DNA of 64,000 nt from Haematococcus lacustris (lineage: Eukaryota; Chlorophyta; Chlorophyceae; Chlamydomonadales; Haematococcaceae), in assembly GCA_030144725.1 (NCBI GenBank), contig JASKMD010000008.1, positions 11,601,375 to 11,665,374 of the forward strand, written 5' to 3'. Position 1 is the stretch's first letter. Every line of letters starts with the position of its first letter. Positions 41,801 to 51,889 of this stretch are shown piece after piece. A program made the translations under genes and the position numbers. The notes under the pieces are model-generated. The model was not told where the DNA came from, searched no databases, and saw only the letters and a program-made list of their open reading frames with translations.

Positions 41801-42491
41801 TTTGGCGTTGTGGCTCAGTGCGTCGAGCACCTGGGGAGGTGTATGGCGGCCCAGGGGTGGATTAGCCTTAGCTGGCGTGGCTTACGTGCTGGCAGGGCAA
41901 TGCAGCATGCAAGATGGCATGAATTCCTTCATGCATGGGGGAGTTGGTATGAGTGTCATTGCTATTAGTATGGATTGCTAAGCGGTGCGTGCCAACAACA
42001 ACAACTCAAAGTGGGCATGCTGATGCTTCATACTGGGCAGCGCCTGCAACCCTTCTGCATCGGGCCATCGCCAAGCCAGCAGGACAAGAGCAGCTTAACC
42101 ACAGCCTATGGCCAAGGCAACAAAGCCATGAGCAACAGACTACAACACAGTAGAGCAAAGGTGTAGAACTGTGTAGCCGAGGCTGCCATACCCCAGCATT
42201 CTAAGCTGTTGTACTCCGGCAACTTCAGTGCACATTACAGCTGTCGCTCACCCCAATCGTGTCGCCGGTGCGAATGGCGCGAAGCAGTGAGAACACAGCT
42301 TGCTCTCTACGATATGCGGACTTGGCCCACCCCCACAGCGAGCCAAGGACAGGGACACGCTCCAGGTGAATGCGCCACGGTGCTGCCATCCGCCCGGTGC
42401 TGCCATCCGCTGTGCTGCACGAGTGCTGTGGGAGCGAGAGGGAGAGGTCATCGCTTGCGACCTCCAGTGCATCCTCCTCTACTGGGCGCAT
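35863..42491 (-). CDS. Ankyrin-repeat protein with C-terminal RING half, probable E3 ubiquitin ligase
   Basis: Exons on the minus strand: 42491-42252 (first visible Met; start uncertain), 41830-41762 ([20 protein letters not shown]), 41492-41226 ([19 protein letters not shown], then a typical ankyrin turn [20 protein letters not shown]), unresolved exon(s) in or near the N gap, and 35964-35863 ([23 protein letters not shown], ending HDFTLA, stop TGA). The last exon supplies the final C-x2-C pairs of a RING finger in the spacing of XB3/XBAT-type ankyrin-RING ligases; the first Zn ligands are not seen. The introns contain (GGGCT)n and the very long (GGGCA)n array. A TATA-like box lies about 200 bp upstream. 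That the first and last exons belong to one gene is inferred from strand, order and domain logic. Confidence 0.6.
36113..36240. repeat. (CCCCCA)n-type tract
   Basis: Two C-rich blocks of CCCCCA/CCCCTAC repeats, intronic if the ankyrin-RING model is right. Confidence 0.85.
36676..37175. other. Assembly gap of 500 N at the edge of the (GGGCA)n array
   Basis: Exactly 500 N, a placeholder. Sequence to the right is the pentanucleotide array, so the true array is probably longer than shown. Confidence 0.95.
37176..40742. repeat. (GGGCA)n pentanucleotide array, ~3.57 kb visible
   Basis: About 700 near-perfect GGGCA units on the plus strand. Only rare one- or two-base slips are seen (for example near 37205, 37250, 37812, 38200, 38250, 38830, 39592, 40217, 40436, 40680). 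It lies in an intron of the ankyrin-RING gene. Runs of GGG separated by two bases satisfy the G-quadruplex pattern throughout. Long ORFs across it (Gly-Gln-Arg-Ala / Leu-Pro-Cys) exist only because the period is prime to three and lacks stops. Confidence 0.97.
41551..41757. repeat. (GGGCT)n pentanucleotide array, ~41 units
   Basis: Perfect CTGGG repeats inside the intron 41761-41493 of the ankyrin-RING gene. Confidence 0.97.
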
Positions 42492-42692
42492 CGCATTTCG
42501 CAGCTTGAGGAGTATGCAAGTTTGCAGGTACGCACATGGGTGTCAGACACGTGAACGAAGCAAAAAGCGACGACGACCCGCGGAGGAGTGCGGTGAGCTG
42601 AGGTGAGCCCCGAGCACGTCGCACACAGCAGCCAGCCTCAACCACCGACATCCAACACAGTGCACCGGAGTTCCACAAAGTCACAATATGCT

Positions 42693-42702
42693 TATTTATA
42701 TA
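42693..42702 (-). promoter_or_regulatory. TATA-like box upstream of the ankyrin-RING gene
   Basis: The minus strand reads TATATAAATA about 200 bp upstream of the candidate ATG at 42491 and only about 40 bp downstream of the Ku80 stop (42741). Its AT-rich composition stands out from the GC-rich surroundings. Confidence 0.45.
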
Positions 42703-42740
42703 GAATCTTTGCAAGTTGCCTATCTTGGGATCCTCGACCA

Positions 42741-45700
42741 TCACAGGCTACTGTTGTCGACGTCACGTTGCCGTGACAGCCGCGTCGCCAGGGGTTCGTC
42801 CTCTACCATTCTCCTGGGCTCCAGGCTGGCACGCGAGCCCGCCGCGACGTGCTGCTCGGCGGCCGCAGCGACGGTACTCTGCGTCAAATCATGCGTAGGG
42901 AAGACCTCACGCAGCCGTGCTGCCTTGGACGACATGAAGGGCTGCGGCCGCGGCTCCAGCACTGCCTGCACCAACTCGTCCTTGTCCGCAGGGGTCACAG
43001 CGGCCAACTCCTCCTCGTAAGCCGGCGCGGCGGCACCCGCAGCCTGCACACGCGCGGTTGTGAGCACGCAAGCCATTGGGCGTCTAGTCGCGGCACAGCG
43101 TGTGTTGACGGAGCTACTCACCGACAACTCCGCAACGCGCAGCGCCCTTTCCGCCACCAGGGTATAGAAGCGCGGCAATAGAGGGTTGGGCGTGTCTTCG
43201 GGGCGCAGCTGTTCTTGGCGCCGCTTGGCGCCCGTCACGTGCCCTGCAATTGTCGCTTCATGCCTCAATCACACTTTCCCAAAACCTTCGTGCGTGGGGA
43301 CTGACAGCTGGGGTGACATTTCCAATGCACCCAGCAAGGGCCAATCACCATGCATGGCTCTCACACCGCTGGGCCTGGCTCACCTGCAGCCAGGGGGTCT
43401 AGAGGCCCCAGGTCCATGGCCAGCACCCAGTCCCTCATGGCTGCTGCTTGCTCCTCCCTGCAGCCAACAGCCTGACCTGGAGTGCCGCCCTCACATAATG
43501 CCATGGACCTGTGTACCCTAGCAGGGTGAGCATGCAGATAGACAAACAGATGGCTTGTTGCTCTGCTGCTGCTGCAGCTGCTGCGTGACACTCAGACCCA
43601 ACTACTGCGCCTTTCGGTGCATCTCTGCAGACGTGACAGCTGCCACTGTCATTGTCATTGTCCCTACCCCTACCCCTACCCCTGCCCCTGCCCCTGCCTC
43701 AGTCGCTGCCCCTGCCCCTGCCCTTGCCCCTGCCCCTGCCCCTGCCCCTGCCCCTGCCTCTGCCCCTGCCCCTGCCCCTGCCCCTGCCCCTGCCCCTGCC
43801 CCTGCCCCTGCTCCTGCTCCTGCTCCTGCCCCTGCCCCTGCCCCTGCCCCTGCCCCTGCCCCTGCCCCTGCCTCAGTCGCTGCCCCTGCCCCTGCCCCTG
43901 CCCCTGCTCCTGCCCCTGCCCCTGCCTCAGTCGCTGCCCCTGCCCCTGCCCCTGCCCCTGCCCCTGCCCCTGCCCCTGCCTCAGTCGCTGCCCCTGCCCC
44001 TAGCCCTCCGACGCCTCACGTTGTGATCTGCTCCGCCCTTGCCAGCGGCCCCAGCGCCACCGCGTGCAAGTCCTGGCGGAATGGCAGCGCCACCGCCACC
44101 CAGCAGTCAGGGTACAGGGTGCTGGGGGAGGGCCAGGGGCAGAGGGCCAGCAGGCGTGGCGAGGAGTTGTGGCGAGCGACCAGGCGGGCCACTGCGCAGC
44201 AGGGGGGACGAGGGGTGCACACCCACCCACACCCACCCACACCTGACCTGACCACCCCTGACCACCCCTGACCACACCCAGCCACACGCGACCTGCTTGT
44301 GGAGGCTGAGCAGACACAGTGACGGCACCCAGTGACCCAGATACCCTGCCCAGGACCATGAGGTGCCAGTGGCAAGCCCACGAGGGTGACAAGTAGGGGG
44401 AGGCTAAGCAGGCACACAGTGGCTGGCACCCAGCGACAGGCCTAGAACCATCAGGGGCCAGTGGCGACCAAGGCGGCTGGCTGGGTGGGACAGGAGGTGG
44501 CTGGGTCCTGAGGGGGACAGCGGTAGGGGCATGGCAAACCTCATCAGCCCAGTGTGCAGTGGGCGGGCGGGCAGCCCTAGTGCTCCCGGGCACCAGGGCC
44601 TGAGGCAGCATGCTCAGCAGGCAAAACCCTAAGTGTGACCCTGGCAATTGCCGGCAGGGGCGATTGCCTGGGGTGGGGTAGGGCAGGGGCTGGAATAGCC
44701 TGCCAGCCTATGCTCAGCGGCTGCAGCCCCAGACAACAAAGCAGGGTAAGGCTAGGAGGTAGGAGGCGTGTGGTGTATGATGCATCATACCTAAGGGGGT
44801 GTCAGGGGGGGGCTGCACCTGCCCACCTGCCAGGCGCTGCATCTGGGCCATGGCGCGCACCAGGCAGGACACCGAGGGGCCAGAGGCAGGGCAGACGGGG
44901 TCCGCCACCACCACGCTGCTCTCACCCAGCCAACTCCAACGCGGCACCTGCACCAGGCCAGCACGCCAGCAGCCGGCCAGCAGCCTGGAAGGCGGCAGCC
45001 ATAGGCAGGGGCGGGGCTGTATGCCAGGAACGGGGGGCAGGCCTGAGGCCATCAGCTGCTGCTCTTCCCTCCATTGTCACCACCACTCCCTGCCACCCAC
45101 TGCTGCCCTCCATTGCCCAGGAAGTTGCGGATGAGATGAGTGAGGAGTGAGGAGTGAGGAGTGAACCCTGCAGTGCTTGGTGCCAGCAGGTGCGCCCTGA
45201 CCTTGCTCCTATGCTGCCCTTGTCGTCCTGAGACTCGGCCGCACCTGCTGCCGGTCCACGAAACCCAGGAGCTGCAGCCCCGCCTCCCGCTCAAGGTAAA
45301 CCAGGGAGCGGGGGTCGTGCACCGGGATGAGGTCCGGGCCATACCTGGGGGGGTCAGGGTCAGGGTCAGGGTCAGGGTCAGGGTCATCCGGCATGAGGTT
45401 TAGGCCCAACCTGGCCAACAGACATGTCATTCACACCAAGCAGCACCTGGGCACCGACCCACAACCCCATAGGCCCTGCCGCCATAGGCCCCTCCCCCTC
45501 CCCTCCCCCCCCCTGACCACCTGATCACTCTGCACCTGGCCCCCCGCACTGCCACCATGGGCCTCTTGCCCCCCCGGCACCCCCCCTTCCCCCCTCACCT
45601 GTAGCCAGCAATGGTGTTGCCGGGCTGTACCACCTGCTCCTCCCGCTCCCTCACACGCAGCTCAGTGTGACGTTCAAGACCCACCTGGACACAGCACCAG

Positions 45701-48700
45701 GGCCACGACCCCACCAGTGGCAGTGGCAGCAGGGGGGGCAGCTGTGGTGGCAGCAGTGGTGGCAGGAGCAGCAGCAGCAGCAGCAGTGGTGGCAGCAGAG
45801 GTGGCAGCAGGGGTGGCAGCAGGGGTGCAGCAGCAGCAGCAGCAGTGGTGTGCGGTGCCTGCTGCCAGTTCTGTAGGGGTCCAGATCTGGGGGCTGAGAG
45901 AGAGGTGGCCTCCCTGACTCCCCTCATCCCCCAGCAGCCCTCCTCCTGGCCCTCTGTTGAAATGTGACAGGCGTGGATGGCAGCCTGTGGCTCCGTCCCT
46001 CACAGCCTGTTGCTGATGGCGCTGGCGCTGAATAGTGAGCAGCAACGCCGTACTAGGCGGACGTCTCGTTCTGTTGATGTTAATGGTGATGACGACAACA
46101 TGGGCGGTCTCCCTTGCTGCTGCCATGCCCCAACCCCGGGCTTATGGGTCACAGAGTTCTGAGGGCAGCCCAGCCCCCTGGCCCTGCCCTTTGTTTGCTC
46201 CTGAGGCTAACTGCTAGAAACTCTCTTCACACCACCACTCTGCTCACACCTCACTCCTGCCACCCACCCACACACCTGAGCATTGTCACTGGCTTGCATG
46301 AAGTTTTCCAGCGCCGGCAGCTTCTCTTGGCCCACCTTCTTGGACATCTTTACCTGCATGCCAGCAGCTGCCTGAGAGTAACATCGCACTAAATCAGTAA
46401 CATCACACACTGCCAGACTGTTGTTGACCATATAAATAGTTTGGCTGCTCTGTGGCCAGGGCAGCAACCAGCCCAGCCCAGCCCAGCCCAGCCCAGCCCA
46501 GCCCAGCCCAGCCCAGCCCAGCCCAGCCCAGCCTACTTCAGCCTACTCCAGGGAGTCTAATGGCAAAAAAGAGGGCTGAACAGACTCCTCCCCTCCCCTC
46601 TCCCCCCGCCGCCCTCCCCCCTCCCTCCGCTTGCCTCCAGCCCCACCCCCCTGGCTGGCTGCCCTCACCATCATCCTCACGCTGCTGCCCAGCCTGAGCC
46701 AGCCCTTGAACAGCGCCACATGGCCCACCTCCTTCCACCGCACCCGCCCCACCAGCTCCTCACGGCAACCCAGGTGCTGCAGGACACACAAGGCAGGGCA
46801 GGGCAGGGCAGGGCAGGGCAGGGCAGGGCAGGGCAGGGCAGGGCTGGGCAGGGCAGGGCAGGGCAGGGCAGGGCAGGGCAGGGCAGGGCAGGGCAGGGCA
46901 GGGCAGGGCAGGGCAGGGCAGGGCAGGGCAGGGCAGGGCAGGGCAGGGCAGGGCAGGGCAGGGCAGGGCAGGGCAGGGCAGGGCAGGGCAGGGCAGGGCA
47001 GGGCAGGGCAGGGCAGGGCAGGGCAGGGCAGGGCAGGGCAGGGCAGGGCAGGGCAGGGCAGGGCAGTAAGCATCGCCTCAGCCTGTGTGTGTGACCCCAG
47101 GCTGGCAGGGAGGAGTGAGGGGCAAGGTGCGTCCCAGGTGCAGCAGGAGGTCAGCGGTCAGAGAGTAGGTCGGCGTGACACTGCCGTGGTATCTGGACCA
47201 TGCCCATGCAGGTGTGAACAGACAGTGGTCAGGTTGGAGCTCCCTAGCTGCTCTGGAGCCAAGACCGAGGGCCAGGAGGGGGCTGAGAGGCTGAGAGGCG
47301 GTGCTGCCCTCTACCCAGGCTGCCACTGCCACAGGCCATCCCCCTGCCGAGCAGACCCCTGCCCAGCCTGGCGCTGCGAGTGCCGCGCCAAGCAAGCAGG
47401 CAGGACGAGGCAGGACGAGGCAGGCTGCGTGCCATGACAGCCGGGCCAGCCAAGCTGCCTGCACTGTCACCACAGTCCCAGGGCTGCCGCCAGCGCTGCC
47501 CACCTTGGGTGCCTGGCAACCCAGCTCTGCCAGCATCTGCTCCAGCTGCGACAGGTTGGCCGCATACCTCGCCTCCTCCTCGCTGCCGCCCTGGCCTGCC
47601 GGCACCCCACCACCCGCCCCTGCCGCTGCCCCTGCCCCTGGAGTTGGTGCGACATCTGCCGCAGCCGTGGTGGAGGCAGAGGGCAGGGGGGTGTCGTGCG
47701 GGAAGTCCAGCACTAGCACCTCCAGGCCCACGCCATGGTCCTGCACCAGCAGGCCTCAGGGCTGGGGGCAGCGCCAGCTCTACAGCAAGCTCAGGGCCAG
47801 GGTCACCTCCATGCCATGCCAGGTCAGCAATCAGCAGGTCAGCAATCAGGGCCAGGGCCTGAGTCAGGCTCAGGGAGGGGTGCAGGCGAGGGGTCCCTTT
47901 CACCTGGAACTTGTCGACCAGCGCCCCCGCATACTCTACATCAAAATCGCTGCTCTGCATGCAAGCATGGAGGGGGGTGGGCGCGGGACGAGCGCATCTG
48001 TAAACTGCAGCTGCCATCACTCTTTTAGGTTTATAATTGTGGTCACTCTGTTGCTTGCTTGACAGTACCTGTGAGCCTGAGTCTGATCAGGGTCGGCACA
48101 GGTGGGCTGGCGTGTGGGCCGGGGCCTGACAGGGTGGTGGTGTGTGGTGTGTTGTGTGGTGGGAGCCTGGCACCTGCCTGCGCCTTCAGATTGCTGATCA
48201 GCACACAGCGCTTGACGACACTGCGGCCCAGGCAGCGCGCCTGGTCAGCCTTCACGAACAGGTCCAGCACAACTGTCAGGCCGTCCAAAATGTCGACCTG
48301 GCCTGCGCCAGCACATTCACCGCTCTTGCAGCTGGCACGGGTGGGACGGGGGCCGGGGCGGGGGCGGGGACGGGGATGGGAGGGGTGGGGAAGGGGAGGG
48401 ACCCCTGCATTGTTCGCTCACTGACCATGCCCAGGATCCAGCTGTCGTAGCGCCTTCATCCCCTCCAGATCAGGGACACACAGCCCCCTCAGCACCTGCA
48501 CACACACACACACACACACACCAGGCTACTCTGGGCAGCAGTCCCTCCAGGCAGCAGCGGAGGGGCAGGGGAGGCGTGAGGCTGACGACAGCTCTGGTCA
48601 GCAGCCACTCCAGCTGGCGGCACACATGTGCAAGGTCATCGGCTGCTGCAGCGGGGCGAGTGCAGCGCTGCTGAGCAGCACCCAGCGCTGAATTGCTGTG

Positions 48701-50584
48701 CCGGCCAGTCAGTGGGCAGTTGGGCGGTTGTTGTGGGAGCAAGATGGTGATGTGTCGAGGTTGTAGTGGCGGCAAGGGTGGTGCTGCACTGAGGGGCCGG
48801 AGGGAGGTGGAGGGCAGGGCGGTGAAGGCGGTAGAGGCGGCGAGCAGGGAAGGTCAGGCACCTGGACGTTCATGTTCTGCTCCTGGTCCCCGCGGGCTGC
48901 CGCCTCATCATGCGGCTCATTGCGGGTCACTGGGGCGCATGAAGGCAGCAGCAGCAGCAGCAGTACCAGCAGGAGGGTTTACAGATGCTACAGACCGCAC
49001 CCAGATCGCTAGCCCCCAGCCAATACCAGGAGGGGTTGTGAACAGCTCCATCAGAATGGCCTCACGACCTGTATGCTGATTGTCTAGCAGACCTCCATGT
49101 GGGCAGCCAGCAACGCTGGTGGCAGGCAGGTGTACAAGCAGGCGGCTGTACGGGCGCACAAGGGTTGAGGCCTGACTAAGGAGGGGGAGGACCCCACGCT
49201 CCTTGGGGACATTGGGGTCTGCATGGAGCCTACGGAGGCTGGCAGGATGCCATGGTGGTTGCGAGGTTGGTGCTGCCCCCCCACAAGCTCCGGGACCCAC
49301 CATCGCTCCCGTACAGGACCACTGCAATCTCATGGCTGGGCTTGTGCAGGAGCTGCAGACGCATAGGCAGCCAGCATGCAGCCGAGCTGGACCTGTTGCA
49401 AAGACCAGGATGGGGGCAGGGTGGTGCTTGTCGATGAGCACCGCACCAGCCGGGTCAGCTCGGCAGTGAATGGCAAGCAGCCCTGTGAGGTGGAGCTGAA
49501 CACACTCAGTGCCACAAGACCTGCAGGCTGGAGGCCCCCAGCAGGGCAGGTGGAAGAGCGCCTGGTGCGCCCAGCCTGGAGCCAGGAGCGCGGCCAGCCA
49601 GTGCGGGGCCTGATGTGGTGCCCGGTAGTGGCCCCCCGCAGGCCCCCACAGGCCCCCCGCAGCAGCCAGGCAGCCACACAGGCAGCAGCCTCAGAGCCAG
49701 GGCCCAGCACACCCCAGCCAGCCAAGCGCAGCAAGCGCACCAAGGCTGAGCCAGGGGCAGCTGAGCCCACCCAGCCCACCAAGGGCAAGGCCAAGGGCAA
49801 GGCTGCCAAAGCCAAGCCAGCACCACAGCCAGGCAGGTGGTTGGACAGGGACTGCAATGCAGCGCTGAACATGCAGCGCATTGGGGAGAGCAGGTGGCGG
49901 CCGCTGGAGCTGTGCTTCTGGCCAGACCAGGGAGCTCTGCCAGCCAAGGGCAAGGAGTACCCTGGTCTGGGCTACAAGCGGCTGCGAGACAAGCCCACCA
50001 AGGCCCAGGAGCAGCAGCAGCAGCCCGCTGAGGCACAGTAATGTGTGCCCCCCTCCTATTGAGCTGTCATCAGCTTTCAATTAGTGCATGTCTTGTCATG
50101 CCAACTCTACTGCATAGCCCTCGGGTCAGGCAATCATGTAGGTGGTAGGCGGCTCATGTGCCATTAGTGCACTGGGTTTACTCCACACAGCCCAATAACA
50201 CTATTTTAGCCGGAGCTAGTTAGTGGCTGCTAGTGGCTGCTAGTTCCGGCTAAAATGGAGGCCCTAGTGAGGGACAAGGGGGCTGGACCTGTTGCGTGTG
50301 TTGGCATAGTCAGCGCTGAGAGAGCGTGTGGGGTGGCATAGTCAGCGCTGACAGAGCGTGTGTTGGGGTGTCATGAGGTTGCAGGGGCTAGGGGAAGTGG
50401 GGAAAGCTGACTAATAGGTAGGAAATGAGGCTGGGAGGGGGTGACCTGCTGGGCTCTAACCTTGGCCTCCATTGTCCTGAACAAAAACTGGGACACAGCG
50501 GGCAAATGGCTGTGCATCGACTCGCCCACATCGACTAGGAACGCGATGAACTCCTGCGGGATCCGAGCAGCATAGTGTTGCGAG
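42741..50584 (-). CDS. KU80: Ku80 (XRCC5), DNA end-binding subunit for non-homologous end joining
   Basis: Exons (minus): 50584-50461 (vWA start, FIAFLVDVGESMHSHLPAV), 49352-49301 (SHEIAVVLYGSD), 48929-48862, 48495-48426, 48302-48174 (VDILDGLTVVLDLFVKADQA; KRCVLISNL), 47954-47904, about 47752-47504 (DHGVGLEVLVLDFPHD), 46776-46669, 46353-46276 (SKKVGQEKLPALENF), 45684-45599, 45344-45245 (YGPDLIPVHDPRSLVYLER; LLGFVDRQQV), 44947-44827, 44191-44020 (YPDCWVAVALPFRQDL), 43457-43384, 43243-43122, 43043-42741 (stop TGA). The series follows Ku80 from the N-terminal vWA domain through the beta-barrel (GYRYGPDLIPV) to the C-terminal arm (TPNPLLPRFY). Most junctions match in phase. The initiator exon upstream of 50584 and one or two middle exons are not located. 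Ku80 pairs with Ku70 on broken ends. A Fanzor-like copy sits antisense in the intron 50460-49353. Confidence 0.88.
43661..44003. repeat. (CCCCTG)n hexanucleotide array in a Ku80 intron
   Basis: CCCTGC hexamers broken four times by CTCAGTCGCTG, giving a higher-order pattern. It lies in intron 44019-43458. Confidence 0.95.
45353..45385. repeat. (GGGTCA)n hexamer, five units
   Basis: Short GGGTCA tandem next to the acceptor of the Ku80 exon starting at 45344. Confidence 0.9.
46472..46535. repeat. (CAGCC)n pentanucleotide, ~13 units
   Basis: Perfect CAGCC repeats (complement GGCTG) in a Ku80 intron; same motif class as 41551-41757 in the opposite orientation. Confidence 0.95.
46793..47067. repeat. 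(GGGCA)n array, ~55 units, in a Ku80 intron
   Basis: Same motif and orientation as the long array at 37.2-40.7 kb, with a single GGGCT variant near 46844. Confidence 0.97.
49400..50285 (+). mobile_element. Fanzor/TnpB-like 5'-truncated insertion, clean C-terminal ORF (copy 8)
   Basis: Flanked by the 14-bp direct repeat GCTGGACCTGTTGC (49386-49399 and 50282-50295). The element begins inside the RuvC-II exon and the frame is open to TAA 50041: RuvC-II VVLVDEHRTSRVSS (about 49420-49460), then RGLMWCPVVAPRRPP, a basic linker with KRSKRTKAEPG and KGKAKGKAAKAK (possible nuclear signals), RuvC-III WLDRDCNAALNMQRIGES (about 49843-49890), tail LPAKGKEYPGLGYKRLRDKP and a Gln run. The 3' UTR ends ...GACAAGGGGGCTG. 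RuvC-I is absent, so the product cannot be a complete nuclease. It lies antisense in a Ku80 intron about 50 bp from an acceptor. Confidence 0.88.
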
Positions 50585-50734
50585 CTGAAAAAGTCAACAC
50601 TTCATGCTGTGCGTGCTGCGCACCCGCTTGTTCGCCATTCTTTCGAGCCCGTTACTGCAGCCAAGCCCGGATACCTCCCAGGCTTGACATTGCCAGCTTG
50701 ATGAAACACGTGCGGCGGTCCACATGGGTGGACA

Positions 50735-51008
50735 TTACAAGATACTACACCAAAATAAAGTACGAGCTGTAACTAAACACAGGCTGCGAGATCTTTGTTG
50801 TAAATGCTACTGCTAGTGTGCCTAATGCCCATTTCAGCTAAGCCTAATGCACACTTTAGCTCGGCCATTCTGGTGTGTGCGCCTCCAGGTCTACTACTAG
50901 CTTGAGCTCTAACCCTGTAGCTCTTACTCACACACATCCCCTTTGCGAGGGGTTTAGTATCTGGTTTTCTTAGATTGTATTGCTGTAGCTGGCTGTTGCC
51001 GCCACTTG
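50735..51008 (-). mobile_element. 3'-end fragment of the copy-7 type Fanzor-like element
   Basis: Collinear with 21690-21950: a few terminal codons (GCGCAAGTGGCGGCAACAGC on the minus strand) followed by the same 3' UTR, ending near ACACCAAAATAAAG. It abuts the 3' end of copy 9. It overlaps the 5' flank of Ku80. Confidence 0.75.
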
Positions 51009-51889
51009 CGCCAACACACGGACAGCAAACGTGAAGTGCAACACAGCAAACGTTGTATGAAAGAAGGTGTTGATTGTGGGTTGGCTACAACAGCAAACAT
51101 GGCTACAATTCAGCACCTTGGCCCTTGACCTAGAGCCTTCATTGCATTGGAACACTAAATGTGGACCTCTATAAAACGGTGTTTTTGTCTGTGGAGTTCC
51201 CATGCACATGGCATACACATGGTCATGGTTGCCTACCACCTACACTATCGCCTGACCCCGGAGGACTATATAGTGTAGAGTTGGCATGAAAAACATGCAC
51301 TAAGTGTAAGCTGGTGACAGCTCAAGAGGGGGGGGCGCACACTACTGTGCCTCAGCATCAGGCGCTCCCGACATGGGGTTGGTAATATGCATGCGATTAC
51401 TCTCTCAGTACTTCATCTTTTTCGATAGCGTTTGTCACATTGGCAGCTGCACTTAATTGCGCGTAATCTGACCATCAGCGCAAGCCATTGCATTCTTTGC
51501 TCGCGTACTGCCACATGTGCCCGCAAACAAATCACAGCGGCGAGACGGATCTCTCTAAGACGGTGAGCCTCATCCCTGTGACCCCATCTAACTAGCGTAG
51601 TGAGCTGGTTGTGCACAAATGGAATGTCCTGCCGACACCCAACGCGATGCCTGCCGGGCGTGCAGGGCGCCTAGACGGGGCAACTAAACATCTGGTTGTA
51701 TTCGCTTCCGCCGAATACATCATTTTGGTCGGCGCACACTAAGGTACCACCGGCTTACACCCCCCCCCTCCTCCACTGTGTCCTCCACTGTGTTGCACCC
51801 GCTGCACCTATAGGGAAATCGATACAAAGACCTTGTTCTTGACCCATTGGCCCATCTATTGAAACAAGTTGCACATTAAACAGCCCAGG

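Noticed and set aside
37176..47067. CRISPR-like or telomeric arrays
   Set aside because: The units are uninterrupted pentamers with no spacers, and the motif is not the TTTTAGGG type expected of green-algal telomeres.
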